This document shows, one piece after another, positions 45,191 through 56,800 of a stretch of 64,000 nt of DNA. The translations under genes were made by a program, and so were the position numbers. Within the stretch, counting starts at the first letter, position 1. Each line of letters begins with the position of its first letter. The notes under the pieces were generated by a model. The model was not told the DNA's origin. It searched no databases and saw only the letters and a list, made by a program, of their open reading frames with translations. Source of the stretch: Sciurus carolinensis (lineage: Eukaryota > Chordata > Mammalia > Rodentia > Sciuridae); contig NC_062213.1 of assembly GCF_902686445.1 (NCBI RefSeq), positions 43,598,741-43,662,740 on the forward strand. Reading direction: 5' to 3'.

Positions 45191-46190
45191 CTGTGGATCA
45201 CTACAAGCTAACTAGACAAAATCAAGTTCCAATATCACCCTTTGGATTAAAGTGCTCTAATAGAACCAAGGCTGCAGTCAGCACAATCCTGAAAAGGGAT
45301 TCTGCTGCCATTCATCTTGCTTCCTGCACTCACTGTAATGAGGGCATATGCAGAAGAGATTCTCCATTTAATAACTGCCACCATCTCAACCCATGCCCAC
45401 TCTTACTTTTTTATTTTTGGTCCCAGCCCAGGTTTATGAGCCCTGGACAGGTCCCAGATGGCAACTCTTGTAATCCTGGCCCCAGCAACTGCTAGCAGCA
45501 CAACTGAAGCTATGAATGTCTCTTTAGGATTGGAAAAAGTCCTGAGGGGCAGTAGTTCTTTAAGCACTTTTTCCTTTTATTAGATGCTGTCATATTGTTG
45601 TTACTTTACACATTTACAGTCCTTTTTAAAATTATATTTCTGCAAAGACCTTATTTCCAAACTATTTACATCCTATCTGCAGTGTAAGAATTCTCATCAG
45701 TTCACATCTCCATTAAACCCTCATTTTTTTTTTTAAGTTTCTTAATTTTTGTCAAGCTGTTAAATAAAATCCAATAAATGACCTTTGACCACTTTCTATT
45801 CTTTCAGACATGCCTTTCTAATTCCACATTTCTCAGGACTGGCCAACTATGTCATTGTCTTGGAAGGTGCTCAGTAAATATCCATTGAATGATGTCACTT
45901 CCCTGATTAAAATCCTTTAATGCTTTTCCAAGTCCGGAGGAGGTCCCCTTTTGTAAGGGTCAAGTAATTACTCATCTTTATATTCCCAGAACTTAACAAG
46001 GACTTTAAAAAATATCTTTTGAATGAAGGCATGAGTTTAACGACGGGTGCGTTTCTATGATTGCTCTTTTATACTGAATTACAACTTATTACCTGCCCAC
46101 GTACGCTGTGAGGTCTGTAACCTCAGTCTCTACATCTGTCTCAGCAATAAATCAGTATTTCCTGTATTGAACTGTAAACAGGAGACAAAC
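45191..46190. other. Intergenic stretch upstream of the second CpG island
   Basis: No gene recognised. The open frame 45,193-45,495 (100 codons) has no likeness to a known protein, no splice context and no homologous repeat that I can name. The rest is unique AT-rich sequence. Confidence 0.5.
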
Positions 46191-46199
46191 TTCCAAGTT

Positions 46200-46360
46200 T
46201 GTCTTAAAGGGAAGCGCAAAGGCACAGGCGCAGTGACGTAGCAAGGTCGTCCAATCAGTGGGCCGGACGATGCGCCGGAGCGGAGAGGTAGTGCGCACGC
46301 GCGACGCCTCACTCGCGATTGGCTGCGTGAAGGCGGGATGCTTGAGCTCCTGTGGCAGTG
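46200..46360 (+). promoter_or_regulatory. CpG-island promoter with CRE-like, CCAAT and inverted CCAAT boxes
   Basis: A TATA-less, GC-rich promoter: tgacgta (46,234-46,240, CRE-like), ccaatca (46,251-46,257) and attgg (46,318-46,322, inverted CCAAT) within 90 bp, amid dense CpG. The spacing is typical of NF-Y/CREB-driven housekeeping promoters. By human gene order (VIRMA, then RAD54B and FSBP on the same strand) the likely target is RAD54B/FSBP. That part is inference. Confidence 0.75.
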
Positions 46361-46466
46361 AGGGGTTTGCCGTCCGCCCGCGGTTTGCTTCTTAGATTGG
46401 GCGAGCAGTTTGTTAGATTGTTGCCGGTGTGTCGTTGGAGGGGTAGGCCTGAGGCTGCGACAGCCG
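46340..46466 (+). other. Probable noncoding first exon, possibly RAD54B/FSBP
   Basis: Downstream of the CCAAT boxes the plus strand offers cgacagccg|gtgagc, a good donor, at 46,466/46,467. As I recall it, RAD54B's start codon is in a later exon, so a noncoding exon 1 would fit. No RAD54B coding sequence (helicase motifs or N-terminus) is visible anywhere in the window. The transcription start is not determinable from sequence. Confidence 0.45.
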
Positions 46467-46920
46467 GTGAGCATATGCGGGACAGAGTGGGGAATGGCGC
46501 CAGACGGGCCGCTGAGGGGGAAGGAGGGCTTTGGGAGCGTCTACGGCCGCCTCGCGCGGGTCGCGGAGCCTCGATCTGAAGTGCGAAAGTCACCCTGGCT
46601 GCTGGCCCAGGGGGCGGAGGCCGGGCGCCGGGCGCCGGGCGGTGGGGTGGTGAGGGCGGGCGTTTGTGTGGAGACTCCCGGTAGGGGCGTTTCCGCCGCA
46701 GAGCCCGGGGGTGCGTGCGGGCTCCCGTGCGTTGGGGTTTCGTTCCTACGCGGTGGAGCCGCTTTCCCAGGCCTGGAGGTGAAAGTTCCGCCAGCGCTCC
46801 GTATGGTGTCAGCGCAAACGAGGTATAAGAACGAGCGCCTTCCAAAAGGGCTTTTATCCAGCCACAGCTCAAGTCACTCCCCTCTTTTCCCCGCCTCTTT
46901 TAAAGCCCTTTAAATTAATT
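46467..46920 (+). other. Downstream half of the CpG island
   Basis: GC-rich to about 46,800. The 167- and 187-codon open frames on the two strands (46,410-46,913 and 46,872-46,309) overlap each other, show no protein likeness and are probably chance products of CpG-rich DNA. Confidence 0.6.
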
Positions 46921-47274
46921 ACTATCTGGAGATTTTGTAGCAGATGTAGTGAAGTCAGAAAGTCAATGGAGCACGTAAGGCCTGAAGAGACATAATTATT
47001 ATCAAAAGTAGCTGCAAGTCAAAAAGCAGGATCAATGGGGGTGTGTGTGGGGGTGAGGGAGTCTGTTGCTGGCTGTTGGCAGAGTTGTATTATTTATATG
47101 ATTGCATCCTAGAGGTTTGATGGTTGCAACCTCCCCCCACCCCCATACAAATCCAAAGGATCCCATAGAGTTTGGTCATGATCCTGTATGCAGAACTATA
47201 TTCTTTTCTATCCCCCTCATGGGACGGGACCTTTAACGTAGCTACTCTAGTAGGACCTTATGTATTAAACCCCT

Positions 47275-47452
47275 AATAATAATTATAGTGGAAATACTAC
47301 ATATAACACTGAGTGCTACTAGGAGTCAAGTTTTGTTCTAAGTACTTTAAGTATTTAATCCTCCCAACATGCCTGTGTGTGAATAACGTATTCACTTATA
47401 GATAAGGAGACTGAGACACAAAGAGACTCACAGTGCAAGAGCACATTCTAGG
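47275..47452 (+). repeat. MIR SINE
   Basis: cactgagtgctactaggag ... tttaatcctcccaacatgcc ... gataaggagactgagacac ... cacagtgcaagagcaca: clear MIR order. Confidence 0.75.
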
Positions 47453-47770
47453 AAGTGTCAGTCTAGATTTTTATTTAGGCATTTGCATTTAAAACTTTGT
47501 TCTTGGGTGTGCGTGAGGGGCGTTGGGGAAAAACACAACTTTTGCTCCAAAGGAAATAAGAGAATTTTTTTCCAAGCCAAATATGTGTGACCAAGGCCAG
47601 GGAACAGATTCAGGTTACCCTGCATTACGTGCTCCACTGAGGAAGAGTATATAGTCACAGAACAAAAGAAAGTAATAAATCAGTGCATTTACCAAACACG
47701 TTGGTGTAAACCTCAGGTGGGCAAAAGCAGAGATAGGGGAATCTCTTTTATAAGTTTTAGATGTTATAAC

Positions 47771-48058
47771 TTTTTTTTTTTGTACTGGGGATTGAACCCA
47801 GGGGCACTTAATACTGGGCCACATTCCCATCCCCCCCCCCCCCCCCCCACGGTGCTGGGTATCAAACCCAGGGCCTTGTGCATGCAAGGCAAGCACTCTA
47901 CTGACTGAGCTATCTCCCCAGCCCCCATCTTTTTAAAAAAATATTTTATTTTGAGATAGAGTCTTGCTAAGTTGCTGAGGCTGACTTTGAATTTGCAATC
48001 CTCTGGCCTCAGCCTCCTGAGCTACTGGGATTATAGGCATGTGCCACCATGCCTGGCA
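47771..48058 (-). repeat. B1-ID fusion SINE interrupted by an ID SINE with a C18 tract
   Basis: Outer: 47,771-47,830 and 47,926-48,058 (tgtactggggattgaaccc ... gagatagagtcttgctaag ... gccaccatgcctggc). Inner ID: about 47,849-47,925 (ggtgctgggtatcaaacc ... ctgagctatctccccagccc). Where the inner T tail is expected there are 18 C instead (47,831-47,848). Confidence 0.85.
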
Positions 48059-48202
48059 GTTATAATGTTCTTAACTTTAGAGTTGGTGGAAGCTAGAGAT
48101 CTGATAAGCTTAATGATAGATTTCAAGACTTTTACATAGTAGTCATGAGAATGGCTAGTTATACAAAGAGGTTGATGGTAAATGGCCATTAAAAGATATG
48201 AA

Positions 48203-48400
48203 AGCTGGTCGCAATAGCTCATGCCTGTAATCTCAGCTGCTTGGGAGACTTGGGCAGGTGGACGACAAATTCCAGGCTAGCCTGAGCAATTTACCAGACC
48301 CTGTCTCAAAATATATAGAAAAGGGTTGAGGATATACTCAGGGGTAGAGCTCAGGGTTCAATTCCCAGTGCAACAACAGTAACAGCAACAACAACCAAAA
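48203..48400 (+). repeat. B1-ID fusion SINE
   Basis: gctggtcgcaatagctcatg ... gggttgaggatatactcagg ... CAA-rich tail. Confidence 0.83.
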
Positions 48401-48984
48401 AGAGACTAAAGACTAAATAAGAATTTTGGATCTCAATCTATAACATTCTGTCTTTTCACAATATTCTAGTCAGCTCTCTGATGGAGACACAGATTTAAAG
48501 AGTTATGCCAGCAATTTTTATTTATATATATCTTATTATACCTGATAGTATGTAACCATTATTCTTTGTATTCAGGAAAGCTACAGAAACTAAGACATCT
48601 ACGTAGCTTTTCCACGGTTGCAATCCACAGTTGCAAAGTGCAATGTTAGGAACTTTGACTCTCAAGAAAGTCCATTGTTTAAAGTTACTGTAAAGTGGGC
48701 AGGAACCAGAGAAGTGGAGCTGGTGAAACATTGTGGTTGTCTAGCATAAGAATTCCTCTGTTACCAGGAGCTGTGTGCCTGAGATCAAGGTCAGAGTTGA
48801 TAAGACTCTTGCACAGAGCCTCCTCATGCAGGGCATTGCCACAGCAGCTAAGCATCTTGTGCCCTTGCATAGTAACATTTCCAGGCACCAGGCATGCCAC
48901 AGCCATGAGGTCATCAGAGACCCCCAATCTCAGTCACTGCTCTCCCATCCTGTCACTGCTCTGAACATTACATTTCATCATATA

Positions 48985-49340
48985 CGTACATATATACTTT
49001 AATATACACAATGAGGTTGTATTTAGCCATAAAGGATGAAATTACGTCATTTACTGAAGAATGTATGGAACCCGAGTACATTACTTTAAGAAAAACAAAC
49101 CACACTCAGGTTAAGGGTCAGATGTTTTCTCTCTTGTGGAAGCTAGAGAAGAAAAAGGAAAAGAAAAGTGACTGATCTCATGAAAGTAGAAGGGAAATCA
49201 GTAGATGGGAGGGATGAGGGGAGGAAAAGGGGAAACACTCAGGAATGATATCTGCTAAATTATATTGTTACATGATGCATGTACAAATAAGTAACAATGA
49301 TCCCACCATTATATATAACTATAATGTGCTAAAATGTAAA
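48985..49340 (+). repeat. LINE-1 3' end, 5'-truncated
   Basis: Starts in the last ORF2 codons (gtatttagccataaaggatg ... cccgagtacattactttaag), then the purine-rich 3' UTR (ggagggatgaggggagg) and tail tatataactataatgtgc. Confidence 0.82.
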
Positions 49341-49379
49341 GAGGAAAGCTGTGCCTGCACCTGTCCAAGTGCATCTCCA

Positions 49380-49415
49380 GGCCACCTTGCCTTGCCTTGC
49401 CTGCCTTGCCTATCT
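49380..49415. repeat. CCTTG-rich simple repeat
   Basis: gccaccttgccttgccttgc then ctgccttgcc: a short CCTTG array. Confidence 0.7.
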
Positions 49416-49974
49416 GTCCTGCTGCTCCACCACAGGCACCCGGTTGGCTTTAATGCCATCTAGAATAATAGTTTACTAGTAGACACATGATTATTTTATT
49501 TCAATTGAGAAATAGTTAACTAAGAGCAGTAAGTTTTTATCTGAACTTCTCATTTCACTTGACAATTAAGTAACTGTGTATAAATGCAGGGTCTAACGTT
49601 TACTCATTTTATTGCAGTTAGCTTGTGGCATTTTCAGATTTATATCATGCTAGGGGTGTGACTTTTTTAAAGTTCTACGTTTAAGTGATCAGAAATCATT
49701 GGTTTTTATAATTTGCTCTAAGATTGTGCTAATAGGCATCTATTTTATCCTTGAATAAGAAACTGTAGAAAGTCACCTCCACTCTAATCCCTTAAACTAT
49801 ATAGAGACATATCAGATACTTACATAGTTCATCATTTTGACATTGCTGAAATTGAGAAATGTCTAATTATCAATGACTGGCTGCATTTTTTTTCTTGGAT
49901 ACATAAAATAATGGTATAGCTTACAGTTGATGGCATTTTAGATTTAATGAAATATGAGAATTAAAAATCTAATA

Positions 49975-50190
49975 GGCTGGGCATGGTGGTGCATGCTTGT
50001 AATCCCAGTGACTCAGGAGGCTGAGATATAAGGATCGGAGTTCAAAGCCTACCTCAGCAATGGTGAGGTGCTGAGCAGCTCAGTTGAGACCCTGTCTCTA
50101 AATAAAATACAAAATAGGGCTGGGAATGTGGCTCAATGGTCAAGTGCCCCTGAGTTCAATCTCCAGTACCCCCCTCACCAAAAAAAATAA
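49975..50190 (+). repeat. B1-ID fusion SINE
   Basis: gctgggcatggtggtgcatg ... gggctgggaatgtggctcaa ... gagttcaatctccagtacc. Confidence 0.9.
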
Positions 50191-50428
50191 AAATGAAAAA
50201 AAATCTGAAGTACTTTTTTGCAAAGGTAACATTCCCATTGTAGAAAATTGAAATATAAAAAAATTCAGAAGAAAATAAAAATTACTGGTTATTCTAACAC
50301 CTAGAAATGATGTCCTAGCATGTGGTTTTCTAGTCTTTTTGAAAGATTGTATATTATAATATGTATTATATCTAATTTATTATAGCTAATTTATGGTAGT
50401 ATAATTTGCATTGTCAGGCATATGCTTG

Positions 50429-50429
<1 letters not shown>

Positions 50430-50459
<30 letters not shown>

Positions 50460-50540
50460 TTTTTTTTTTTTGCAGTGCTGGGGATTGAATCTAGGCCCTT
50501 GTATATACTAGGCAAGTGTTCTACCATATCCCAGCTCTAG
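50430..50540 (-). repeat. ID SINE, minus strand, with double T run
   Basis: Two T runs split by gc, then gcagtgctggggattgaatc and ctaccatatcccagctc (A box damaged). Confidence 0.82.
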
Positions 50541-50864
50541 TTAGGTATAATGTTTTATGAGTTTCTGTATACAGTTGATTACATATCCCTGTAACCATTC
50601 TATAATCTCATATAGATTATCACTCTAGAAAGTTCTCTTATGCTTTGTTTTCTAGTCCTTTTCTTTTTACTCTTTTTTTCCTTTTTAAAAAATTGGAATG
50701 AGACTGAGCATGTTTTATGGCCATGGTATATCAAAAACATTTCTTATGTCATTAAACATTCTTTTAAAGTGTGATTCTACTCTTTCTCCCAATTAATAAC
50801 TGTAGAATCGTTCATATAACAAATACTGAATGCCTTTTATGTTTGGTAGTGATGAATGGACTAC

Positions 50865-51182
50865 AGGTTGAGTATTACTTATCTGAAATGTTTGGGATCA
50901 GAAGTATTTCAGATTTTGAATTTTGAAATGTTTGCCTATACATATTAAGATATCTTGGGAATGAGACACAAGTCTTAACATGAAGTTCTCTGATGTTTCC
51001 TGTAACCATAGATAATCTGAAAGTACTATACGATTTTCTTTTTCTTTTTTGTATTCCTTTTTTGATCATGGCCTCCCTTAAGAGAGGTCAGCTATGGAAT
51101 TTTCACAATGGTGGTTCTCAAAGTTTCAGATTTTGGAGTATTTTGGAATCATATTTTGGATTAGGAATGATTAACTTGTATA
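50865..51182. mobile_element. TcMar-Tigger-type DNA transposon, decayed
   Basis: acaggttgagtattacttatctgaaatg (parts) at the left mirrors ttggattaggaatgattaac at the right. Inner phrases gggatcagaagtatttcag and caaagtttcagattttgg match the class. Subfamily not assigned; the centre is replaced or lost. Confidence 0.7.
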
Positions 51183-51332
51183 AAACTTTATACTTGACAG
51201 TTCAGGAGAAACAATAGTAATTTTATTGTAGTGTGGAAAGTGCTTGTATTGTGCATACTTTAGAGGTTTTTCTCATCCATTTTTGCGGTGGGAAGTATAC
51301 TCAGAGATAAGTGTTACAAAAGATAAGGTGGA

Positions 51333-51540
51333 ATTGCTGGGCATGGTGACTAACATCTGTAATGCAGTGATCTGGAAGGCTGAGGCAGGAGGGTTGCAAA
51401 TTCAAAGCCATCCTCATCTATTTAGAGACCCTAAGCAACTTATTGAGACCTATCTCAAAAAAATAAAAAGGGCTGGGAATGTGACTCAGTGGTTAAGTGC
51501 CCCTGAGTTTATTCCATAGTACAGAAACAAAAAATAAACA
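51333..51540 (+). repeat. B1-ID fusion SINE
   Basis: gctgggcatggtgactaaca ... gggctgggaatgtgactcag ... AAACA-type tail. Confidence 0.85.
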
Positions 51541-51824
51541 AACACCCTCCCACACAAGGTGGAATTAATCAGGCAAAGAAAAATCAGAAAAAGAATTTCC
51601 AACATCATGTAGGGGAAAATTTGTTCAAAGATCTAGAGGAAAAGAGTATGACTAGTTTTAGTTGCAATAATAACTCAAGAGTAAATGAATAGAGTGTATT
51701 CTATTATGTGGGTGGGTGTACCATAATTTATCTATTACCTTGTTATTCACATAGATTTCCTTTTTTTCTGCTATAAGTAATACTAGCATGATTATCCTTA
51801 TGCATAATTCTGTGAATGTATTTT

Positions 51825-51985
51825 TTTAAAATATTTGGTTCTGGGTATCAGACCCAGGGACTGCTGAACTACACCCCTATACGTTTTTCATTTTTAGACG
51901 GGGTCTTGCTAAGTTGCTAGGCTAGTCTGGAGATCGTGATCTTCAGCTTCCCAAGTTGGTGGTATGTGCCACTGTGCCAAGCTTG
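51825..51985 (-). repeat. B1-ID fusion SINE, minus strand, decayed
   Basis: ggttctgggtatcagacccag ... gacggggtcttgctaagttg ... gtgccactgtgccaagc. Confidence 0.8.
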
Positions 51986-52219
51986 AATGTGCTTTTGATG
52001 TTTTCTTAGGGTAAATTACCAGAAATGGAATTTCTGGGTTGCAAAAATAATTTTGGTAGACATGGCTTATCTTGTTTAGTGTTTTATGAAATTGCAGAGA
52101 ATCAGAGTGCTGCTATCCTTACATGATGTATGTATGTGATGTCCTTGTCTTCCACCTGTTTCTCCTTCTAGTCCTAGTGGAAATAATATTGAACAAAAGT
52201 CAGAAAACCATGCACAATT

Positions 52220-52430
52220 TGTGTGTGTGTGTGTGTGTGTGTGTATTTGTATTCATTTTGGTACTGGGATTAAACCCAGGGCCGCTGAGCTACATCCCCA
52301 GTCCTTTATATTTTATTTTTATTTTGAGACGGTCTTGCTGAGTTGCTGAGGCTGGCTTCGAACTTTGATCCTCTTGCCTTAGCCCCTGAAGTCACTGAAT
52401 AACTGGCATGTGCTACCATCTTGATTTGCA
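52220..52430 (-). repeat. B1-ID fusion SINE, minus strand, beside (TG)12
   Basis: tgtgtgtgtg run 52,220-52,243, then ggtactgggattaaacccag ... gagacggtcttgctgagttg. Confidence 0.82.
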
Positions 52431-52571
52431 TATTTAAAAATCCTATTATTTTAAAGGAAATAGGGTAACTAATTGAATGATAAACATGTCTTGGTAGGAT
52501 TTTATTCATTCATTCATTCAAAAAGATTTGTTAATGATTGCAGTGTATCTGGCATTGTGATTCATACTGAT

Positions 52572-52918
52572 TTTTTATTTTTTTCTTGGTACTAGGGTTT
52601 GAATCCAGGGGCATTTAACCACTGAGCTCATCCCCAGACTGCTTCTTATTTTATCATTCTGAGACAGGGTCTTCCTAAGTAGCTTAGGCTGGCTTTGTTT
52701 TTTTTTTTTTTTTAATTGTCGATGGACCTTAATTTTATTCATTTATTTATATGTGGTTCTGAGAATTGAACCCAGTGCCTCAGACATGCCAGGCAAGCAC
52801 TCTACCACTGAGCCACAACCCCAGCCCTGAGGCTAGCTTTGAACTTGTCATTGCCATCTTCCTGCCTCAGCCTCCTGAGTTGCTGGGATCACAGGCATGT
52901 GCCATCATGCCCGGCTTG
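52572..52918 (-). repeat. B1-ID fusion SINE split by a long-tail ID-like SINE
   Basis: Outer copy about 52,572-52,697 and 52,829-52,918 (gtactagggtttgaatccag ... gagacagggtcttcctaag ... gccatcatgcccggc). Inner copy about 52,698-52,828 (attgtcgatggaccttaatt ... ctgagccacaaccccagccc). The host text aggctggctttg / gaggctagctttg is repeated at the joint. Confidence 0.85.
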
Positions 52919-52986
52919 TACTGCTTTTTTGGAATGATGAAGAAAACAGTCATGATTACCACCCTCATGTGGTTTAAGCTACATGC

Positions 52987-53041
52987 TTTGTGTGTGTGTG
53001 TGTGTGTATGTATATATATGTATATACATACACACACACAT
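52987..53041. repeat. TG/TA/CA microsatellite
   Basis: tgtgtgtgtgtgtgtgtg, then tatatatg, then cacacacaca. Confidence 0.93.
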
Positions 53042-53294
53042 AACTATGTTTCCTTAGATTTTCAAATTTTTATTTAAATTAGTTAAAGATAATACTAGGA
53101 TTATATAATCTGTTGTATTATCCAAATGGAAATAATAATATGCTCAAGTTCACATCTTTCATTTTAACCTATGAGTTCTTTTTAAAAGCCCTTTATTAAA
53201 ACCATACTAGCTGTTGAACTTGTTTTCTAAGTCTTATTACACGTTTGTTCTCTTACCTTTTATAATATATCATTGCTGTAATAATGAGCTATTT

Positions 53295-53460
53295 TTAGTG
53301 AATGTTGATCCATCGTGGGGGGTGGGTAGGGAAGAATGAAGGAACTTGGGATTTTGCAGAGAGGAGTGAGGGGAGCGGGGGTGGTGGGGTTGGGAAGGAT
53401 GGTAATGAGACAGATATTATTACCCTATATACCTCTGTGGAAAATTAAAAAAAAAAAATC
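53295..53460 (+). repeat. LINE-1 3' UTR fragment
   Basis: gaatgttgatccatcgtggg ... purine-rich tract gaggagtgaggggagcggg ... atgagacagatattattacc. Opposite strand to the full-length L1 300 bp away. Confidence 0.65.
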
Positions 53461-53665
53461 CATTCTGGGGGAAAAAAAAAAGGAAGGGGCAAACTTCCTT
53501 CTATAATAGTTATGCTTGTAATGTTTAATGTTCTGTTCAGAATACATACAAACTTTTGGGGGTGTAGCTATGTTTATGGCATTGATTGTGGTAATAGTTT
53601 TACAGGTGTAAAACTCCCAAATTCATCAAGTTTTTTCCTTTTATTTATTTATTTATTATTTTTTT

Positions 53666-53679
53666 TCAAAAACATTTTT
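53666..53679. repeat. Target-site duplication, left copy, of the full-length L1
   Basis: tcaaaaacattttt, identical to 60,222-60,235. Confidence 0.85.
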
Positions 53680-53713
53680 TTTTTTTTTATTTTTTTTTTA
53701 TTTTATTTTTTTT

Positions 53714-53897
53714 ACGTTTACATAGGGTAATGATGTTTATTATATTTTTCCCCTCCCCCCCACCCCTCCCACCCCTCCCACCCCTCTTTTCCCTCTACAC
53801 AGTCCTTCTTTCCTTCATTCTTACTGCTCTCCTTAGCCTAACTCTAAACCTAACCCTAAACCTAATGCTAGCCCCTCCCACCCCCCATTATATGTCC
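53714..53897 (-). other. L1 3' UTR with G-rich, telomere-like tract
   Basis: On the element's own strand it carries ttaggtttagggttaggttt (degenerate TTAGGG, about 53,840-53,865) and then runs of G (gggaggggtgggaggggtgg, about 53,745-53,785) able to form a G-quadruplex. Confidence 0.85.
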
Positions 53898-56800
53898 TCA
53901 TCCGCTTATCAGCGAGATCATTCGTCCTTTAGTTTTTTGAGATTGGCTTATCTCACTTAGCATGATATTCTCCAATTTCGACCATTTGCCTACAAATGCC
54001 ATAATTTTATCATTCTTCATTGCGGAGTAATATTCCATTGTATAAATATGCCACAGTTTCTTTATCCATTCATCAACTGAAGGGCATCTAGGTTGGTTCC
54101 ACAATCTGGCTATGGTGAATTGAGCAGCAATGAACATTGATGTGGCTGTATCTCTGTAGTATGCTGATTTTAAGTCCTTTGGGTATAGGCCAAGGAGTGG
54201 GATAGCTGGGTCAAATGGTGTTTCCATTCCAAGCTTTCTGAGGAATCTCCACACTGCTTTCCAGAGTGGTTGCACTAATTTGCAACCCCACCAGCAATGT
54301 ATGAGTGTTCCTTTTTCACCACATCCTCGCCAACACCTATTGTTGCTTGTATTCTTGATAATCGCCATTCTAATTGGGGTGAGATGAAATCTTAGGGTAG
54401 TTTTGATTTGCATTTCCCTTATTACTAGGGATGTTGAACATTTTTTCATATATCTGGTGATTACTTGTACATCTTCTTCTGTGAAGTGTCTGTTCATTTC
54501 CTTAGCCCATTTGTTGATTGGATTATTTGTATTCTTCGTGTAGAGTTTTTTGAGTTCTTTATAGATTCTGGAAATTAGCGCTCTATCTGAGGTATGGTTG
54601 GCAAAGATATTCTCCCACTCTGTAGGCTCTCTCTTCACATTTCTGATAGTTTCCTTTGCTGAGAGAAAGCTTTTTAGTTTGAATCTATCCCAGTTGTTTA
54701 TTCTTGCTTTTATTTCTTGTGCTATGGGAGTCCTGTTAAGGAAATCTGATCCTGAGCCAACAAGTTGAAGATTTGGACCTACTTTTTCTTCTATAAGATG
54801 CAGGGTCTCTGGTCTGATTCCGAGGTCCTTGATCCATTTTGAGTTGAGTTTTGTGTAGGGTGAGAGATAGGGGTTTAGTTTCATTCTATTGCATATAGTT
54901 TTCCAGTTTTCCCAGCACCATTTGTTGAAGAGGCTATCTTTTCTCCATTGCATATTGTTGGAACCTTTGTCTAGTATGAGAAAATTGTATTTATTTGGGT
55001 TTGTGTCCATGTCCTCTATTCTGTACCATTGATCTACCTGTCTATTTTGGTACCAATACCATGCCGTTTTTGTTACTATTGCTTTGTAGTAGAGTTGAAG
55101 ATCTGGTATTGCAATACCCCCTGCTTCGCTCTTGCTACTGAGGATTGCTTTAGCTATTCTAGGTTTTTTATTCTTCCAGATGAATTTCATAATTGCTTGC
55201 TCTATTTCTGCGAGGTACATCATTGGGATTTTAATTGGAATTGCATTGAATCTGTATAGAACTTTAGGTAGTATAGCCATTTTGACGATATTAATTCTGC
55301 CTATCCAGGAACATGGGAGATCTTTCCATCTTCTAAGGTTTTCTTGAATTTCTTTCTTTAGTGTTCTGTAGTTCTCATTGTAGAGGTCTTTCACCTCTTT
55401 TGTGAGATTGATTCCCAAGTATTTTATTTTTTTCGATGCTATTGTGAATGGAGTAGTTTTCCTAATTTCTCTTTCTGAAGATTCATCACTTATGTATAAA
55501 AATGCGTTGGATTTATGAGCATTGATCTTGTAACCTGCTACTTTACTGAATTCACTTATGAGTTCTAAAAGTTTTCTGGTGGAATTTCCAGGTTCCTCTA
55601 AATATATAATCATGTCATCAGCGAACAGGGATAGTTTGAGTTCTTCTTTTCCTATTCGTATCCCTTTAATTTCTTTGGTTTGTCTAATTGCTCTGGCTAG
55701 AGTCTCAAGGACGATGTTGAATAGAAGCGGTGAAAGAGGGCATCCCTGCCTTGTTCCAGTTTTTAGGGGGAACGCTTTCAGTTTTTCACCATTTAGAATG
55801 ATATTAGCCATGGGCTTAGCGTAGATGGCCTTTATAATGTTTAGGAATGTTCCCATTACCCCAATTTTTTCTAGTGTTTTGAGCATGAAGGGATGCTGTA
55901 TTTTATCAAATGCTTTTTCTGCATCTATTGAAATAATCATGTGATTCTTAACTTTAAGTCTGTTGATATGGTGAATGACATTTATTGATTTCCGAATGTT
56001 GAACCAACCTTGCATCCCTGGGATAAAACCCACTTGATCGTGGTGCACTATCTTTTTAATATATATTTGTATGCGATTTGCTAAAATTTTGTTGAGAATT
56101 TTTGCATCGATGTTCATTAAGGATATTGGTCTGAAATTTTCTTTCCTTGATGTGTCTCTGTCTGGTTTAGGTATCAGGGTGATATTGGCTTCATAGAACG
56201 AGTTTGGTAGGGTTCCCTCCTCTTCTATCTCATGGAATAGTTTGAGGAGTATTGGAATGAGCTCTTCTTTAAAGGTTTTATAGAACTCGGCTGAGAACCC
56301 ATCTGGTCCTGGACTTTTCTTTGTTGGTAGGCTTTTGATGACCTCTTCTATTTCATTGCTTGAAATTGGTTTATTTAAGTTGTGTATGTCCTCCTCGTTC
56401 AGTTTAGGTAGTTCATATGTCTCTAGAAATTTGTTGATGTCTTCAAGGTTTTCTGTTTTGTTGGAGTATAGATTTTCGAAATAGCTTCTAATTATGTTTT
56501 GTATTTCACTCGTGTCTGTTGTGATGTTTCCTTGTTCATTCCGAATTTTAGTAATTTGAGTTTTCTCCCTCTTTCTCTTTGTTAGTGTGGCTAAGGGTTT
56601 ATCAATTTTATTTATTTTTTCAAAGAACCAACTATTTATTTTATTAATTTTTCCGATTGTTTCTTTTGTTTCGATTTCGTTGATTTCGGCTCTGATTTTA
56701 ACTATTTCCTGTCTTCTACTACTTTTGGTATTGGTCTGCTCTTCTTTTTCTAGTGCTTTGAGCTGTAGTGTTAACTCGTTTATTTGTTGATTTCTACTTC

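Larger units (their letters stand above)
46921..53665 (+). other. Repeat-filled DNA, probable first intron of the downstream gene
   Basis: No exon recognised. SINEs, MIR and L1 pieces are listed separately. The stretch 48,520-48,960 and the block 49,460-49,970 look unique; no protein likeness seen in their open frames. Confidence 0.45.

Noticed and set aside
45193..45495. 100-codon open frame in intergenic DNA
   Set aside because: No recognisable domain, promoter or splice context; length is within chance.
46309..46913. Long open frames on both strands of the 46-kb CpG island
   Set aside because: They overlap in antisense, are proline/arginine-rich as expected for random GC-rich DNA, and cross the predicted splice donor.
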